Below, one piece after another: positions 1-7,224 of a stretch of 16,177 nt of DNA (its first letter is position 1; every line of letters begins with the position of its first letter). Source of the DNA: Flavobacteriales bacterium UBA5422. Its GTDB lineage: Bacteria > Bacteroidota > Bacteroidia > Flavobacteriales_D > Crocinitomicaceae. The notes under the pieces are model-generated. The model saw nothing but the letters and a program-made list of their open reading frames with translations. It did no database searches and was not told the DNA's origin. The DNA is taken from positions 138,789 to 154,965 of the forward strand of contig DHNG01000025.1 of assembly GCA_002409405.1 (NCBI GenBank). Reading direction: 5' to 3'. The position numbers and the translations under genes are program-made.

Positions 1-582
1 ACCAACAGCATCAATGCAACAAGCGGAGCAAACGGGGGAACAATTACCGTAACAGCAAACAATACGTGTGGGGCTTCTGCTCAACAACTCTTGACTGTAA
101 GTACAACTGTTATTGACAATACTGTTTCTCTGAGTGGTAGTACATTAACAGCCAATCAGTCCGGGGCAGTGTATCAGTGGATCAATTGTACAGCTGGTAA
201 TGTTCCTGTGTCCGGGGCAACCAGTCAATCGTTCACTCCCGCATCGAACGGAACATATGCTGTAGAAATCATGCACAATGGGTGTAGTGAACTATCATCG
301 TGTATTGCTGTCAGTTCGGTAGGAGTTGAATCTGTAGCAATGAATTCGTTTGATGTTTATCCAAACCCGGGAAATGGATTATACACCATCTCATCCAAAT
401 ACGCATTAGAACCTTCACAAGTGAAAATTTATACTGCTTCAGGACAGTTAATTAATGCATCGGCTATAGTATCTCAGGATAAGCAACTGCTGATTGACAT
501 TTCTAATCAACCGGAAGGAATTTATATTGTTTCTTTCAGTACGCCTTCCTCCTCTTTTCATTTAAGAATAAGCAAACAGTAA
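1..582 (+). CDS. C-terminal part of a secreted Ig-like repeat protein with T9SS type A sorting domain (5' end outside window)
   Basis: The frame is open from base 1 to the taa at 580-582, so only the last 193 residues of a longer protein are present. It is Thr/Ser/Asn/Gly-rich. One Ig-like (HYR/PKD-like) module is visible, with a Y-Q-W core, a Cys pair (I-N-C-T and N-G-C-S) and a G-T-Y-A-V-E-I strand. The last 75 residues, starting at V-Y-P-N-P-G-N-G, match the T9SS type A sorting domain: the YPNP start, a K-I-Y-T-A-S-G-Q strand turn and a final P-E-G-I-Y-I-V strand. By family knowledge such proteins cross the outer membrane through the gliding/Por secretion system and the domain is then removed. 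The N-terminal function (adhesin or enzyme) cannot be told. A strong terminator follows 30 bases downstream. Confidence 0.85.
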   Translation, partial: TNSINATSGANGGTITVTANNTCGASAQQLLTVSTTVIDNTVSLSGSTLTANQSGAVYQWINCTAGNVPVSGATSQSFTPASNGTYAVEIMHNGCSELSSCIAVSSVGVESVAMNSFDVYPNPGNGLYTISSKYALEPSQVKIYTASGQLINASAIVSQDKQLLIDISNQPEGIYIVSFSTPSSSFHLRISKQ

Positions 583-612
583 TCGTTTGTTTCAGTCTGA
601 AAGGTCATCATC

Positions 613-651
613 TAATCCCGGTAAACAAGTTGTTTACCGGGATTATTTTTT
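613..651 (+). terminator. Rho-independent terminator of the T9SS-domain gene
   Basis: A perfect 15-bp stem (613-627 with 631-645, rich in CCGG) closes a 3-base loop and is followed by six T (646-651) on the plus strand. It ends the transcript of the secreted protein gene before the converging M16 operon. Confidence 0.9.
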
Positions 652-688
652 CAATCGTTCAGGAACTCTATGTTTCGGAACGCGGAAC

Positions 689-720
689 AAAAAAAAGCGA
701 CCCGTTTCCGAGTCGCTTTT
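689..720 (-). terminator. Rho-independent terminator of the M16 peptidase operon
   Basis: Arms 693-701 and 712-720 pair perfectly (AAAAGCGAC with GTCGCTTTT). Read on the minus strand the stem is followed by eight T (complement of 689-696). It lies 24 bases beyond the stop codon at 744 and forms a back-to-back terminator pair with 613-651. Confidence 0.85.
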
Positions 721-743
721 AAATTTATTATTGGATGATCTGA

Positions 744-2822
744 TTATTTATAATCTCCGATCGCGCCTTTGTTTACTGTAATTGTTTTTACTGTTCCATT
801 GAATGCTAATTCTCCGAAAGAAAGAACAACTTTATGTGGGAATAATACACCGCTTACAGCTTTGTAATCAGAATACGTTACCACTGCATCACCTCCTGCT
901 TCAGGATCTGTAGAGATCGTCAAACGCTTAATTTTGCTGAAGTTTTGCGTGTTGTAATAATCGTACATTTCGTTTTCACCGTCGTGCAGTTTTACTACAT
1001 ACATGTCTGTTCCGTTTTGGTTTTCAATTCCAAGCAATTCATATTTCATACCACTTGTTTTATAATTGATTTCAGGAATCAGACCGATTGATTTGTTTTT
1101 TGCTGCGATTTCTTCAGCCGTCAAATCCGCTTTTCCTGTCTGCATGTTGGATTCGTATCCTGTTTTTCCGTCGAAATATGTTTTTTGAACCACCATTCCC
1201 TGTGCCTCAATTGTCATTACTTCACTGTTAGGAGCAGCCCAGAATTGAACTGACTTTAACGGGAAAGGAACTTGTGACATGTTCATTTCTACATCCTGAG
1301 TTACCGATTTGATTTTTTTCAACAACTTGTCACGTTGTTTTTCAGAAGAGGTAGACGTTACATAGAAAGAATGCTTTTTGAACAGTTCTTCTGCTGTAAT
1401 ATCTGCTTTTTTCATATCCTGAACCGGTGCTCCGAATGCATCCACGATTTCGATCTTACCATCTGCATCAAACGGTTTTAATTTTTCAATTACCGCTTCA
1501 TTTCCAACAACAACGATGTAACAATTTTTAGCCGTGAAGAATTTTTGAGCAATTTCCAATACTTTTTCTTTGTCAACTGCCTCCAGGTTTGTCAAGTAAT
1601 TTTTATAATAATCCTTTGGCAAACCATAGCGTTCAATATTCAGCGCAAAACGTGCAATTGTTGCAGCATGCTCCAATGAACGAGCAAATCCACCTCCCAT
1701 AGAAGATTTTGTCAACTCCAGTTCGTGATCTGTTACATAGCTGTCACTCATTCTGTCCAACTCGAACAATAACTGAGTAATAGCACTATCTGTAACATCC
1801 GTTCTGAAGTTTCCGCTCGCAGCTAAGTAAGCACCTTGCGGTTCAATATTTACAGAAGAGTAACTTCCGTAAGTATATGCTTTACTTTCGCGCAGGTTTT
1901 GCATCAATCGTGTTCCGAAACCTGATCCTCCGAAAATAGAGTTTGTAACATTCAATGGAATATTATTCGCATCACCGATCTTTACATCAAGTGGGAATGC
2001 CACCTGAATATACGACTGGACAGCTCCTGTTTTCTTAACAAAAATTACTCTGTTTCCATTCAGGTTCTTTGCTGAAGGGTAGTCCACTTTCGGAAGTGAT
2101 TTTCCGGACCAGGAAGAAAAGTATTTGTTCACCACTTCTTCCGCTTTTGCTTTTGTAATATCTCCAACAATTACCAGGTAACTTCCTTCCGGAACAAATG
2201 TTTCCTTGAAGTATTGCTGTACATCATCACGGGTGATTTTTGCCAATGTTGCTTCTGTTGTAACTTCTCCATACGGATGGTTTGCAAACAAAGCGCTCAT
2301 CAACGCATTTTCTCCCATTCCTTCCGGACTGGATTTCAATGACATTAAATTGCTTTCCCATTGCTTCACAATCCGGTCGAATTCACTTTGAGGAAAGTTC
2401 GCGTTCATAGCAACATCAGAGAAGATTTTCAACCCTTCATCCATGTGTTTTGTCAAACAGGTTAAATTCAGATTTCTGCTCCCTGCGCTCAAAGACGCTC
2501 CGATATAATCTGATTTTGCATCGATTTCATCTTTAGAGCGATTGGTTGTCCCGCTTAAAATCAGGTCACCTGCCAAATCTGCCAATCCTGCTTTTTGTCC
2601 TTCCAGGCGTTGTCCGTTGCCAACAGTCAGGTTAAAGCTGACACGTGGCAATTTATGGTTTTCAGACAAAATTACGGTCATACCGTTTGCCGCTTTGAAA
2701 ACGACAGGATCTGCAATACTGATTGCCTTTGCCGGAGCTGCTGCCGGAACTTTAGATCGATCCAACTGACCAAAAAGAACAGCCGGTGTAATTAATCCTA
2801 ATGCTATTATTAATTTTTTCAT
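744..2822 (-). CDS. Exported M16-family peptidase homologue without the zinc site (probable non-catalytic partner subunit)
   Basis: A 692-residue protein with a Sec signal peptide (residues 1 to about 19, M-K-K-L-I-I-A-L-G-L start). Two M16 half-domains follow (about 35-240 and 245-450). The C-terminal region, about 480-690, is beta-rich and LolA-like, with a V-V-Q-K-T-Y-F-D-G-K-T-G-Y motif as in other long Bacteroidota M16 proteins. Where the zinc motif HxxEH should be, this protein has D82-L-A-G-D86, so it should not bind zinc. It does keep the second-domain segment F-G-T-R305 ... R311-E-S-K ... Y318, the Arg/Tyr region used for substrate binding in M16 inactive subunits. Its start is 10 bases after the stop of the zinc-containing M16 gene, so the two are co-transcribed. 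I infer that they form a periplasmic heterodimer, as mitochondrial processing peptidase does. Confidence 0.88.
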   Translation of the reverse strand: MKKLIIALGLITPAVLFGQLDRSKVPAAAPAKAISIADPVVFKAANGMTVILSENHKLPRVSFNLTVGNGQRLEGQKAGLADLAGDLILSGTTNRSKDEIDAKSDYIGASLSAGSRNLNLTCLTKHMDEGLKIFSDVAMNANFPQSEFDRIVKQWESNLMSLKSSPEGMGENALMSALFANHPYGEVTTEATLAKITRDDVQQYFKETFVPEGSYLVIVGDITKAKAEEVVNKYFSSWSGKSLPKVDYPSAKNLNGNRVIFVKKTGAVQSYIQVAFPLDVKIGDANNIPLNVTNSIFGGSGFGTRLMQNLRESKAYTYGSYSSVNIEPQGAYLAASGNFRTDVTDSAITQLLFELDRMSDSYVTDHELELTKSSMGGGFARSLEHAATIARFALNIERYGLPKDYYKNYLTNLEAVDKEKVLEIAQKFFTAKNCYIVVVGNEAVIEKLKPFDADGKIEIVDAFGAPVQDMKKADITAEELFKKHSFYVTSTSSEKQRDKLLKKIKSVTQDVEMNMSQVPFPLKSVQFWAAPNSEVMTIEAQGMVVQKTYFDGKTGYESNMQTGKADLTAEEIAAKNKSIGLIPEINYKTSGMKYELLGIENQNGTDMYVVKLHDGENEMYDYYNTQNFSKIKRLTISTDPEAGGDAVVTYSDYKAVSGVLFPHKVVLSFGELAFNGTVKTITVNKGAIGDYK

Positions 2823-2832
2823 TTTTCGTCAA

Positions 2833-4302
2833 TTATTTAGATTCTTCTTTTGGTAAATAGTGCAAAATAACGCGTGCGTCTTTTGTCAGGTATTTTTTAG
2901 CTACACGTTGAATGTCTTCACGTGTTACCTTCATGTATTTATCCAACTCCTGGTTGATGTAGTTTGCACTTCCGTGGTAAACGTGTGCATCTGCCAACCC
3001 TTCGCTGATTCCTGCGATCGTGGAATAAGAAGAAACAGATTGATTTTCGAATTGGTTACGTACTTTTTCAAATTCTTCCTGAGAAATCAGTTCGTTTTGG
3101 ATTTTTTCGATTTGTGCGTCAAATTCTGTTTGGATGTCATCCAATTTCACATCTTTTGCAGCAATTGCAGCGAAAATTCCGACTCCGGCATCTTCCAATC
3201 CGTATCCGAATGAGAAAGCCATTGTTGCCAATTGTTTGCGTTCTACGACTTCTTTGTTGATACGTGAGCTTGATCCTCCGGAAAGCACTGCGTTCATCAA
3301 TTCCAATGCATAAATATCTTCATTTGTCTGCTCAGGGAAAACATATCCTACAAACAATGCCGGTAACTGGATATTGTCGTAAACAACTTCTTTAATAACA
3401 GTTGTCGGTTTTTCCGTTGGTTTTCCCGGACGGTTAATTGTTGTCGGCTTTTTCGTATACTCAGCGATCACAGCTTTCGCTTTTGCATTTTTTGAGTTGA
3501 AAAAGTCTTTGTCAAAAATTGATTTTTCTACACTGTATTTTGTTGAGAAATCTTTATCTGACAGAATCAGGTAATCACGGTATAAGTTGATTGCCTGTCC
3601 TTTTGGAATGCTGTTGAAGTATTTATCAACCCATTTTTTTGCTTGTTCAATATCGATGTCTCCTGCAATTGATAACGTCGCATTGGAAGGAACATAAAAC
3701 GTATGATAGAAGTCAACATAATCCTCTTCCTGTGCTGCATCCAGGTGTTCCATACTTCCAATCGGTTGCCAGTTGTACGGGTGATTCGGGAATAAACGCT
3801 TGAACAATTCTGTAAAGAATGTTGCATACGGCTGGTTGTCAATTCGCTGACGTTTTTCTTCTTTTACAACACTACGCTGTGTTTCAATTCCGATGCTGTC
3901 TACTTTTGCATGCAGCATACGCTCAGATTCCAACCACAAAGCAAGTTCCAGCTGATTAGACGGTAACAATTCAAAGTAGAATGTTCGGTCCATGGATGTA
4001 TTTGCATTCAATGCACCACCATTTTTCTCTACATGATTGTCATAGTCTCCACGTTTGATGTTCTCGGAACCTTCAAACAACAAATGCTCAAAAAAGTGTG
4101 CAAATCCAGTTCTGTCCGGCTTTTCATTTTTTGAACCGACGTGGTACAACACCGAAACAGCAACAATTGGAGTTGATTTTTCCTGGTGTAAAATCACATG
4201 AATGCCGTTCGGTAAATCATATTCAACAAACTCAATCTTTTGCTGAGCCATTGAACTGAAAGAAAAGAAGCTAACAAAAGCTCCTACTATTAGTTTTTTC
4301 AT
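2833..4302 (-). CDS. Exported zinc metallopeptidase, M16 family (catalytic subunit)
   Basis: A 489-residue protein with a signal peptide (likely cleavage after S-S-M-A, residue 19). The inverted zinc motif is intact: H69-F-F-E72-H73, with a third ligand most likely E149 in V-V-K-E-E-K, 75 residues later, which is the normal M16 spacing. The second half-domain (about 303-489) contains G-G-S-S-S-R. Between I-P-K-G-Q (about 236) and I-N-R-P (about 289) there are roughly 50 extra Lys/Thr/Asp-rich residues where compact M16 proteins have a short linker. It is the first gene of a two-gene operon; the second is an M16 homologue lacking the zinc site. It probably degrades peptides in the periplasm or at the outer membrane. 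The substrate is unknown. Confidence 0.92.
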   Translation of the reverse strand: MKKLIVGAFVSFFSFSSMAQQKIEFVEYDLPNGIHVILHQEKSTPIVAVSVLYHVGSKNEKPDRTGFAHFFEHLLFEGSENIKRGDYDNHVEKNGGALNANTSMDRTFYFELLPSNQLELALWLESERMLHAKVDSIGIETQRSVVKEEKRQRIDNQPYATFFTELFKRLFPNHPYNWQPIGSMEHLDAAQEEDYVDFYHTFYVPSNATLSIAGDIDIEQAKKWVDKYFNSIPKGQAINLYRDYLILSDKDFSTKYSVEKSIFDKDFFNSKNAKAKAVIAEYTKKPTTINRPGKPTEKPTTVIKEVVYDNIQLPALFVGYVFPEQTNEDIYALELMNAVLSGGSSSRINKEVVERKQLATMAFSFGYGLEDAGVGIFAAIAAKDVKLDDIQTEFDAQIEKIQNELISQEEFEKVRNQFENQSVSSYSTIAGISEGLADAHVYHGSANYINQELDKYMKVTREDIQRVAKKYLTKDARVILHYLPKEESK

Positions 4303-4449
4303 TCTGACTGTTTTTTTTACAAATTAAATCAAACTTTCCGAAATAGGGACATGATTGGGATTAATGGTTGTAATTATTGTTGAACGGTTTTTAGCCCACG
4401 GAATTCATCACTAAATGAAACGATTGGTATGGTAAAATGAGTTTGTATA

Positions 4450-4484
4450 AAATACAAAGACTGCGTCTTTCTAACGCAGTCTTT
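4450..4484 (-). terminator. Terminator hairpin, probably for minus-strand transcripts
   Basis: An 11-bp perfect stem (4456-4466 with 4474-4484, AAAGACTGCGT) has a 7-base loop. On the minus strand the stem is followed by a T-rich tail (GTATTTT). It lies about 230 bases beyond the stop of the DUF4382-like gene, so it either ends a long 3' UTR or a separate short transcript. Confidence 0.6.
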
Positions 4485-4571
4485 CTATCATGATGTGGTT
4501 TTTAGTTGTAAAATGTAGACGGATTTAATGTCTTTGGTCATTACTATAAAGTGCCTGACTGATTAAGTAGG

Positions 4572-4589
4572 TGGCAATTTTTTTGCCAA
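4572..4589 (-). promoter_or_regulatory. Inverted repeat resembling a sigma-54 (-24/-12) promoter
   Basis: On the minus strand the 18 bases read TTGGCAAAAAAATTGCCA. GG and GC are separated by exactly 10 bases, as in the sigma-54 consensus TTGGCACGnnnnTTGCW. The sequence is also a 6-bp inverted repeat around five A/T bases, so it could equally be an operator or hairpin. No gene follows closely on the minus strand before the terminator at 4456-4484. Whether this organism has RpoN is unknown. Confidence 0.25.
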
Positions 4590-4711
4590 ACACTATTTCC
4601 CACCTTTAAAAAGAGTAACAAACTGTTAATTAGCTATTTATTTTTTTGGCCTCTCCAAAAAATCCGGTATTTTAATTTCAAAATGAAGTAACTGTTTTCA
4701 AATTGAAAAAA

Positions 4712-5254
4712 TTACGGTTTTTGTGTCAATGAATCAACGCGTATAGACGGGTCAAAGATTGGCTGTGGTGAATGAATGGCAGCAGAATCCGCTTTGATTG
4801 CCAATCTCAGGTCGTACAATTTACCTGTCTCCACACTTTTATTCAGACTTACTTTGATTCCTGCCAGTGCCGCAGATGACATGCTCATACTCAGGGTATC
4901 ATCTGTTTGCGTAATCACCGAGTTGTCAGTTGCTCCGAATGTAAAGCGCAACTGTAATAAAGTTGTGATATCTTCGATACTTGTCTGCGCCATAATAACC
5001 GTATCTCTCTGGTCATTGTACAAGTCTGAAAGGTCGTACACCCCTGCAGCAATGTCTAGTTTGATCCACTCAGATTTTGACTTTTTTGTTGCGTAATTCA
5101 ACCAGATTTCCTGAACTTTCACAGAAGTATTCACATGTTCTGTCTTATCCGCTGTAATTGCAATCTCCAATGAAGCTGCAGGGTCTTTTTTGCACGCAAT
5201 TAATGTCGTGACCAACATTCCCGTAACAATCCCCCAACGAACTTTATTTTTCAT
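4712..5254 (-). CDS. Putative lipoprotein with DUF4382-like domain
   Basis: The ATG at 5254 is chosen because it gives a 180-residue protein with a proper lipoprotein signal: M-K-N-K-V-R-W, a hydrophobic stretch, then L18-I-A-C21. The upstream in-frame start at 5308 would put 18 unexpected residues in front. After the lipidated Cys come K-K-D, common in Bacteroidota lipoproteins. The body resembles DUF4382: a V-Q-E-I-W-L strand, W-I-K-L-D-I, a G-V-Y-D-L-S-D-L motif, L-Q-L-R-F-T-F, and a final P-I-F-D-P-S-I-R-V-D-S-L strand where family members have K-P-x-I-R-V. The function of the domain is not known. The gene lies 57 bases after the aminotransferase gene on the same strand, and co-transcription is possible. 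It is probably anchored in the inner or outer membrane facing the periplasm. Confidence 0.75.
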   Translation of the reverse strand: MKNKVRWGIVTGMLVTTLIACKKDPAASLEIAITADKTEHVNTSVKVQEIWLNYATKKSKSEWIKLDIAAGVYDLSDLYNDQRDTVIMAQTSIEDITTLLQLRFTFGATDNSVITQTDDTLSMSMSSAALAGIKVSLNKSVETGKLYDLRLAIKADSAAIHSPQPIFDPSIRVDSLTQKP

Positions 5255-5311
5255 AATCAATTGCATCAATGTATTTATAAAAGTAGAACTATTTGCAGAA
5301 TCTACCAAACG

Positions 5312-6517
5312 TTATTTCATGACAGCACGGTACCCTTCTTTTACTGCCCGGATTACAGTTGCAACCTGTTCATCTGTCAGATCAAAATAAACGGGGAGTG
5401 AAATCTCATTCGCATACTTGTTCCACGTTTCCGGATAATCTTCCATCTTATAGCCTCTTTTTTTATACGCCGTTAAAATCGGAAGTGGTTGAAAATGGAC
5501 ATTGACAGATACATCCCTGTCAAAAATTTCCTGCATAATTGCATCCCGTTGCGCTTCTGTCGCCCCATTGATCCGCAACAAATATAAATGGTAACATGTT
5601 TCCTTGTGTTCATCTTTGTACTTAGGAATAATGGCCCATTCTTCCGCGCCGAAAGCCGTGTTGTACAAATTAAAAATGTGTTGTCTTCTATCCAGGTTTT
5701 CCTGGTAGCGATCCAACTCGACCAATCCAATTGCTGCTTGTAAATCAGTCATGTTGCATTTAAAACCAGGATCTTCCACGTCGTAGCGCCAATTTCCCTT
5801 TTGTGTTTTAGCCAATGCATCTTTTGATTGACCATGAAGGATCAGCGTACAAAAATGCTTGTAGATTGCATCATGATCAAACGGCTCCGGAAGGTTGAAA
5901 CAAATTGCCCCTCCTTCTGCAGTTGTCAGATTTTTTACTGCGTGAAAGGAAAAAGTACTGATATCTGCCAGTGCTCCACTTCGTTTACCGTTCATGGTTG
6001 CTCCGAAACTATGCGCTGCATCGGAAATCAATACAATCCTTCCCAATTTTTGCTGTTGTTCGGAAGAAGGAGTGAACTGATGTTTGTTTTCTTCAATGGC
6101 CTGGTATAATTTATCATAATCACATGGATAACCTGCGATATCAACTGCAATAATTGCTTTTGTCTTAGGCGTTATTGCTGCTTTTACTTTTTCGGCATTG
6201 ATATTAAAGTCCTCTTCATTTAAATCAACCATTACCGGAGTAGCTCCCGCATGGATGATCACATTTGCACTGGCGCAGTAAGTGTAAGCCGGCAAAATGA
6301 CTTCATCCCCTTCTTTAATTCCCCACCAATGCAATAACACCTGCATTCCCATCGTCCAGGAATTTACTGCTACAGTTGTCTGACAACCACAGTATTCTGA
6401 AATTCGTTTTTCAAACGTTTTCGTCCGCGGACCTGTTGTAATCCATCCGCTTTGTAATGCTGCCGTTACTTCATCGATTACTTTCTGATCGATGCGTGGG
6501 GGTGAAAAAGGAATCAT
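5312..6517 (-). CDS. DegT/DnrJ/EryC1/StrS-family PLP-dependent aminotransferase
   Basis: A 401-residue protein, the usual length for sugar aminotransferases of this family. It starts with the typical I-P-F-S-P-P sequence and a G-W-I-T-T-G-P motif (24-30). The PLP site is clear: D166-A-A-H169 binds the cofactor, and K195 in S-F-H-A-V-K-N-L-T-T-A-E-G-G forms the Schiff base. The family transfers an amino group, usually from glutamate, to a keto group of a nucleotide sugar, giving amino sugars for O-antigen, capsule or glycoprotein glycans. No other sugar-nucleotide gene is nearby, so the exact sugar cannot be named. It is divergent from the Crp/Fnr regulator with only 64 bases between starts, so that regulator might act on it as well. 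Confidence 0.9.
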   Translation of the reverse strand: MIPFSPPRIDQKVIDEVTAALQSGWITTGPRTKTFEKRISEYCGCQTTVAVNSWTMGMQVLLHWWGIKEGDEVILPAYTYCASANVIIHAGATPVMVDLNEEDFNINAEKVKAAITPKTKAIIAVDIAGYPCDYDKLYQAIEENKHQFTPSSEQQQKLGRIVLISDAAHSFGATMNGKRSGALADISTFSFHAVKNLTTAEGGAICFNLPEPFDHDAIYKHFCTLILHGQSKDALAKTQKGNWRYDVEDPGFKCNMTDLQAAIGLVELDRYQENLDRRQHIFNLYNTAFGAEEWAIIPKYKDEHKETCYHLYLLRINGATEAQRDAIMQEIFDRDVSVNVHFQPLPILTAYKKRGYKMEDYPETWNKYANEISLPVYFDLTDEQVATVIRAVKEGYRAVMK

Positions 6518-6536
6518 ATATTCAAATTGATTGGTG

Positions 6537-6544
6537 CGAAGTTA
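6537..6544 (-). promoter_or_regulatory. Candidate -7 element of the aminotransferase gene
   Basis: The minus strand reads TAACTTCG followed by CACC, one mismatch from the Bacteroidota -7 consensus TAnnTTTG. It lies 20 bases upstream of the ATG at 6517. No clear -33 TTG is seen at the right distance. Confidence 0.35.
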
Positions 6545-6581
6545 GTAATTTTACATTCAGAAAATAGTTAAACGAATAAAT

Positions 6582-7163
6582 ATGACGGAGCTTGAAAAAA
6601 CCATACAGTTATATTTTGGTGAGCTTGAACAAGCTGAACTAGCTACGATCACTTCTTTATTTGAAAAAGAAACCATTCCCAAAGGCGATTACTTTTTAGG
6701 GACAGGCAAACGGTGTGAAAAATTGAGTTTTGTCCAACAGGGATTACTTCGGATTTATGTGGAAACCGAAAAGAAGGAAGTAACGCAGTGGATTTCAACG
6801 CGCAATTCGTTTGTCACCGACCTATCCGGATTCCTGTTTGATACTCCTGCCAGATGGACCATTCAGGCATTGACAGACACAACAGTCTTCACGTTACACA
6901 AGAAAAATTACCTGGCATTGGAATCCTTGGTTCCAAAATGGCAGGTCCTTGAAAAATTATTCATCGCCAAATGTTTTACCGTGATGGAGGACCGGATTTT
7001 TGCTCATTTATCGATGACTGCCGAAGAACGCTATGTGTCTTTTTTTGAAGCAAACAAAGAACTGTTCAACCAGGTTCCTTTGCAGTACATTGCATCCATG
7101 CTGGGAATGACGCCGGAAACGTTCAGTCGGATCAGAAATAAAATGACAACATTAAATTCTTGA
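6582..7163 (+). CDS. Crp/Fnr-family transcriptional regulator
   Basis: A 193-residue protein with a cNMP-binding-like beta barrel (about 25-108), a long dimer helix (about 110-140) and a C-terminal helix-turn-helix (165-187). The recognition helix T-P-E179-T-F-S182-R183 has the ExxSR pattern that FNR proteins use to read TTGAT half-sites. The cyclic-nucleotide pocket is poorly kept, with no G-E-x-x-x-L plus Arg, so cAMP binding is unlikely. There is no N-terminal Cys cluster (only C45 and C131), so it is not an iron-sulfur oxygen sensor like E. coli FNR. The signal is unknown. An FNR-like box overlaps its own stop codon, in front of the SRPBCC gene 61 bases downstream; that gene is the most likely target. 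Confidence 0.9.
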   Translation: MTELEKTIQLYFGELEQAELATITSLFEKETIPKGDYFLGTGKRCEKLSFVQQGLLRIYVETEKKEVTQWISTRNSFVTDLSGFLFDTPARWTIQALTDTTVFTLHKKNYLALESLVPKWQVLEKLFIAKCFTVMEDRIFAHLSMTAEERYVSFFEANKELFNQVPLQYIASMLGMTPETFSRIRNKMTTLNS

Positions 7164-7175
7164 TTTTTGTCAAGA
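7158..7175 (+). promoter_or_regulatory. FNR/CRP-type operator upstream of the SRPBCC gene
   Basis: A perfect 6-bp inverted repeat, TCTTGA-TTTTTG-TCAAGA. Within it, TTGAT-N4-GTCAA (7160-7173) matches the FNR consensus TTGAT-N4-ATCAA at 9 of 10 positions. The stem is short and has no T run, so a terminator is unlikely. Its centre (about 7166.5) is roughly 42 bases upstream of the start site predicted from the -7-like element at 7196-7203. That is the place where class II CRP/FNR activators sit. It overlaps the stop codon of the regulator gene. Confidence 0.5.
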
Positions 7176-7195
7176 GGAAAAATCATTGTTGTAAT

Positions 7196-7203
7196 GAACT
7201 TTG
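7196..7203 (+). promoter_or_regulatory. Candidate -7 element of the SRPBCC gene
   Basis: GAACTTTG, followed by CA, is one mismatch from TAnnTTTG and lies 21 bases before the ATG at 7225. No -33 TTG stands at the normal distance, which would fit a promoter depending on an activator bound at 7158-7175. Confidence 0.4.
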
Positions 7204-7224
7204 CAGAATTAAAATAAAACAACA

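Larger units (their letters stand above)
4303..4711. other. Intergenic region between the M16 operon and the DUF4382-like gene
   Basis: No convincing gene is seen; possible reading frames are very short. The stretch holds a weak -7-like element for the M16 operon (4320-4327, TTAATTTG on the minus strand, one mismatch to TAnnTTTG), a minus-strand terminator hairpin (4456-4484), and an inverted repeat with sigma-54 promoter spacing (4572-4589). The rest is AT-rich with no structure I can support. Confidence 0.6.

Noticed and set aside
587..781. A 64-codon plus-strand frame after the first gene
   Set aside because: It runs through two terminator hairpins and into the antisense of the M16 gene, with no sign of coding.
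2860..3213. A 117-codon plus-strand frame rich in Cys, Phe and Val
   Set aside because: It is the antisense of a well-supported M16 peptidase gene. Its composition is just the complement of Lys/Asn/Glu-rich coding sequence.
5255..5308. Upstream start of the DUF4382-like protein
   Set aside because: It would place 18 polar residues in front of a well-formed lipoprotein signal peptide. The ATG at 5254 gives the lipobox at the normal distance.
7158..7175. The inverted repeat after the Crp/Fnr gene as a terminator
   Set aside because: The stem is only 6 bp, has low G+C and is followed by GGAAAAA rather than T. Its FNR-like sequence fits an operator better.
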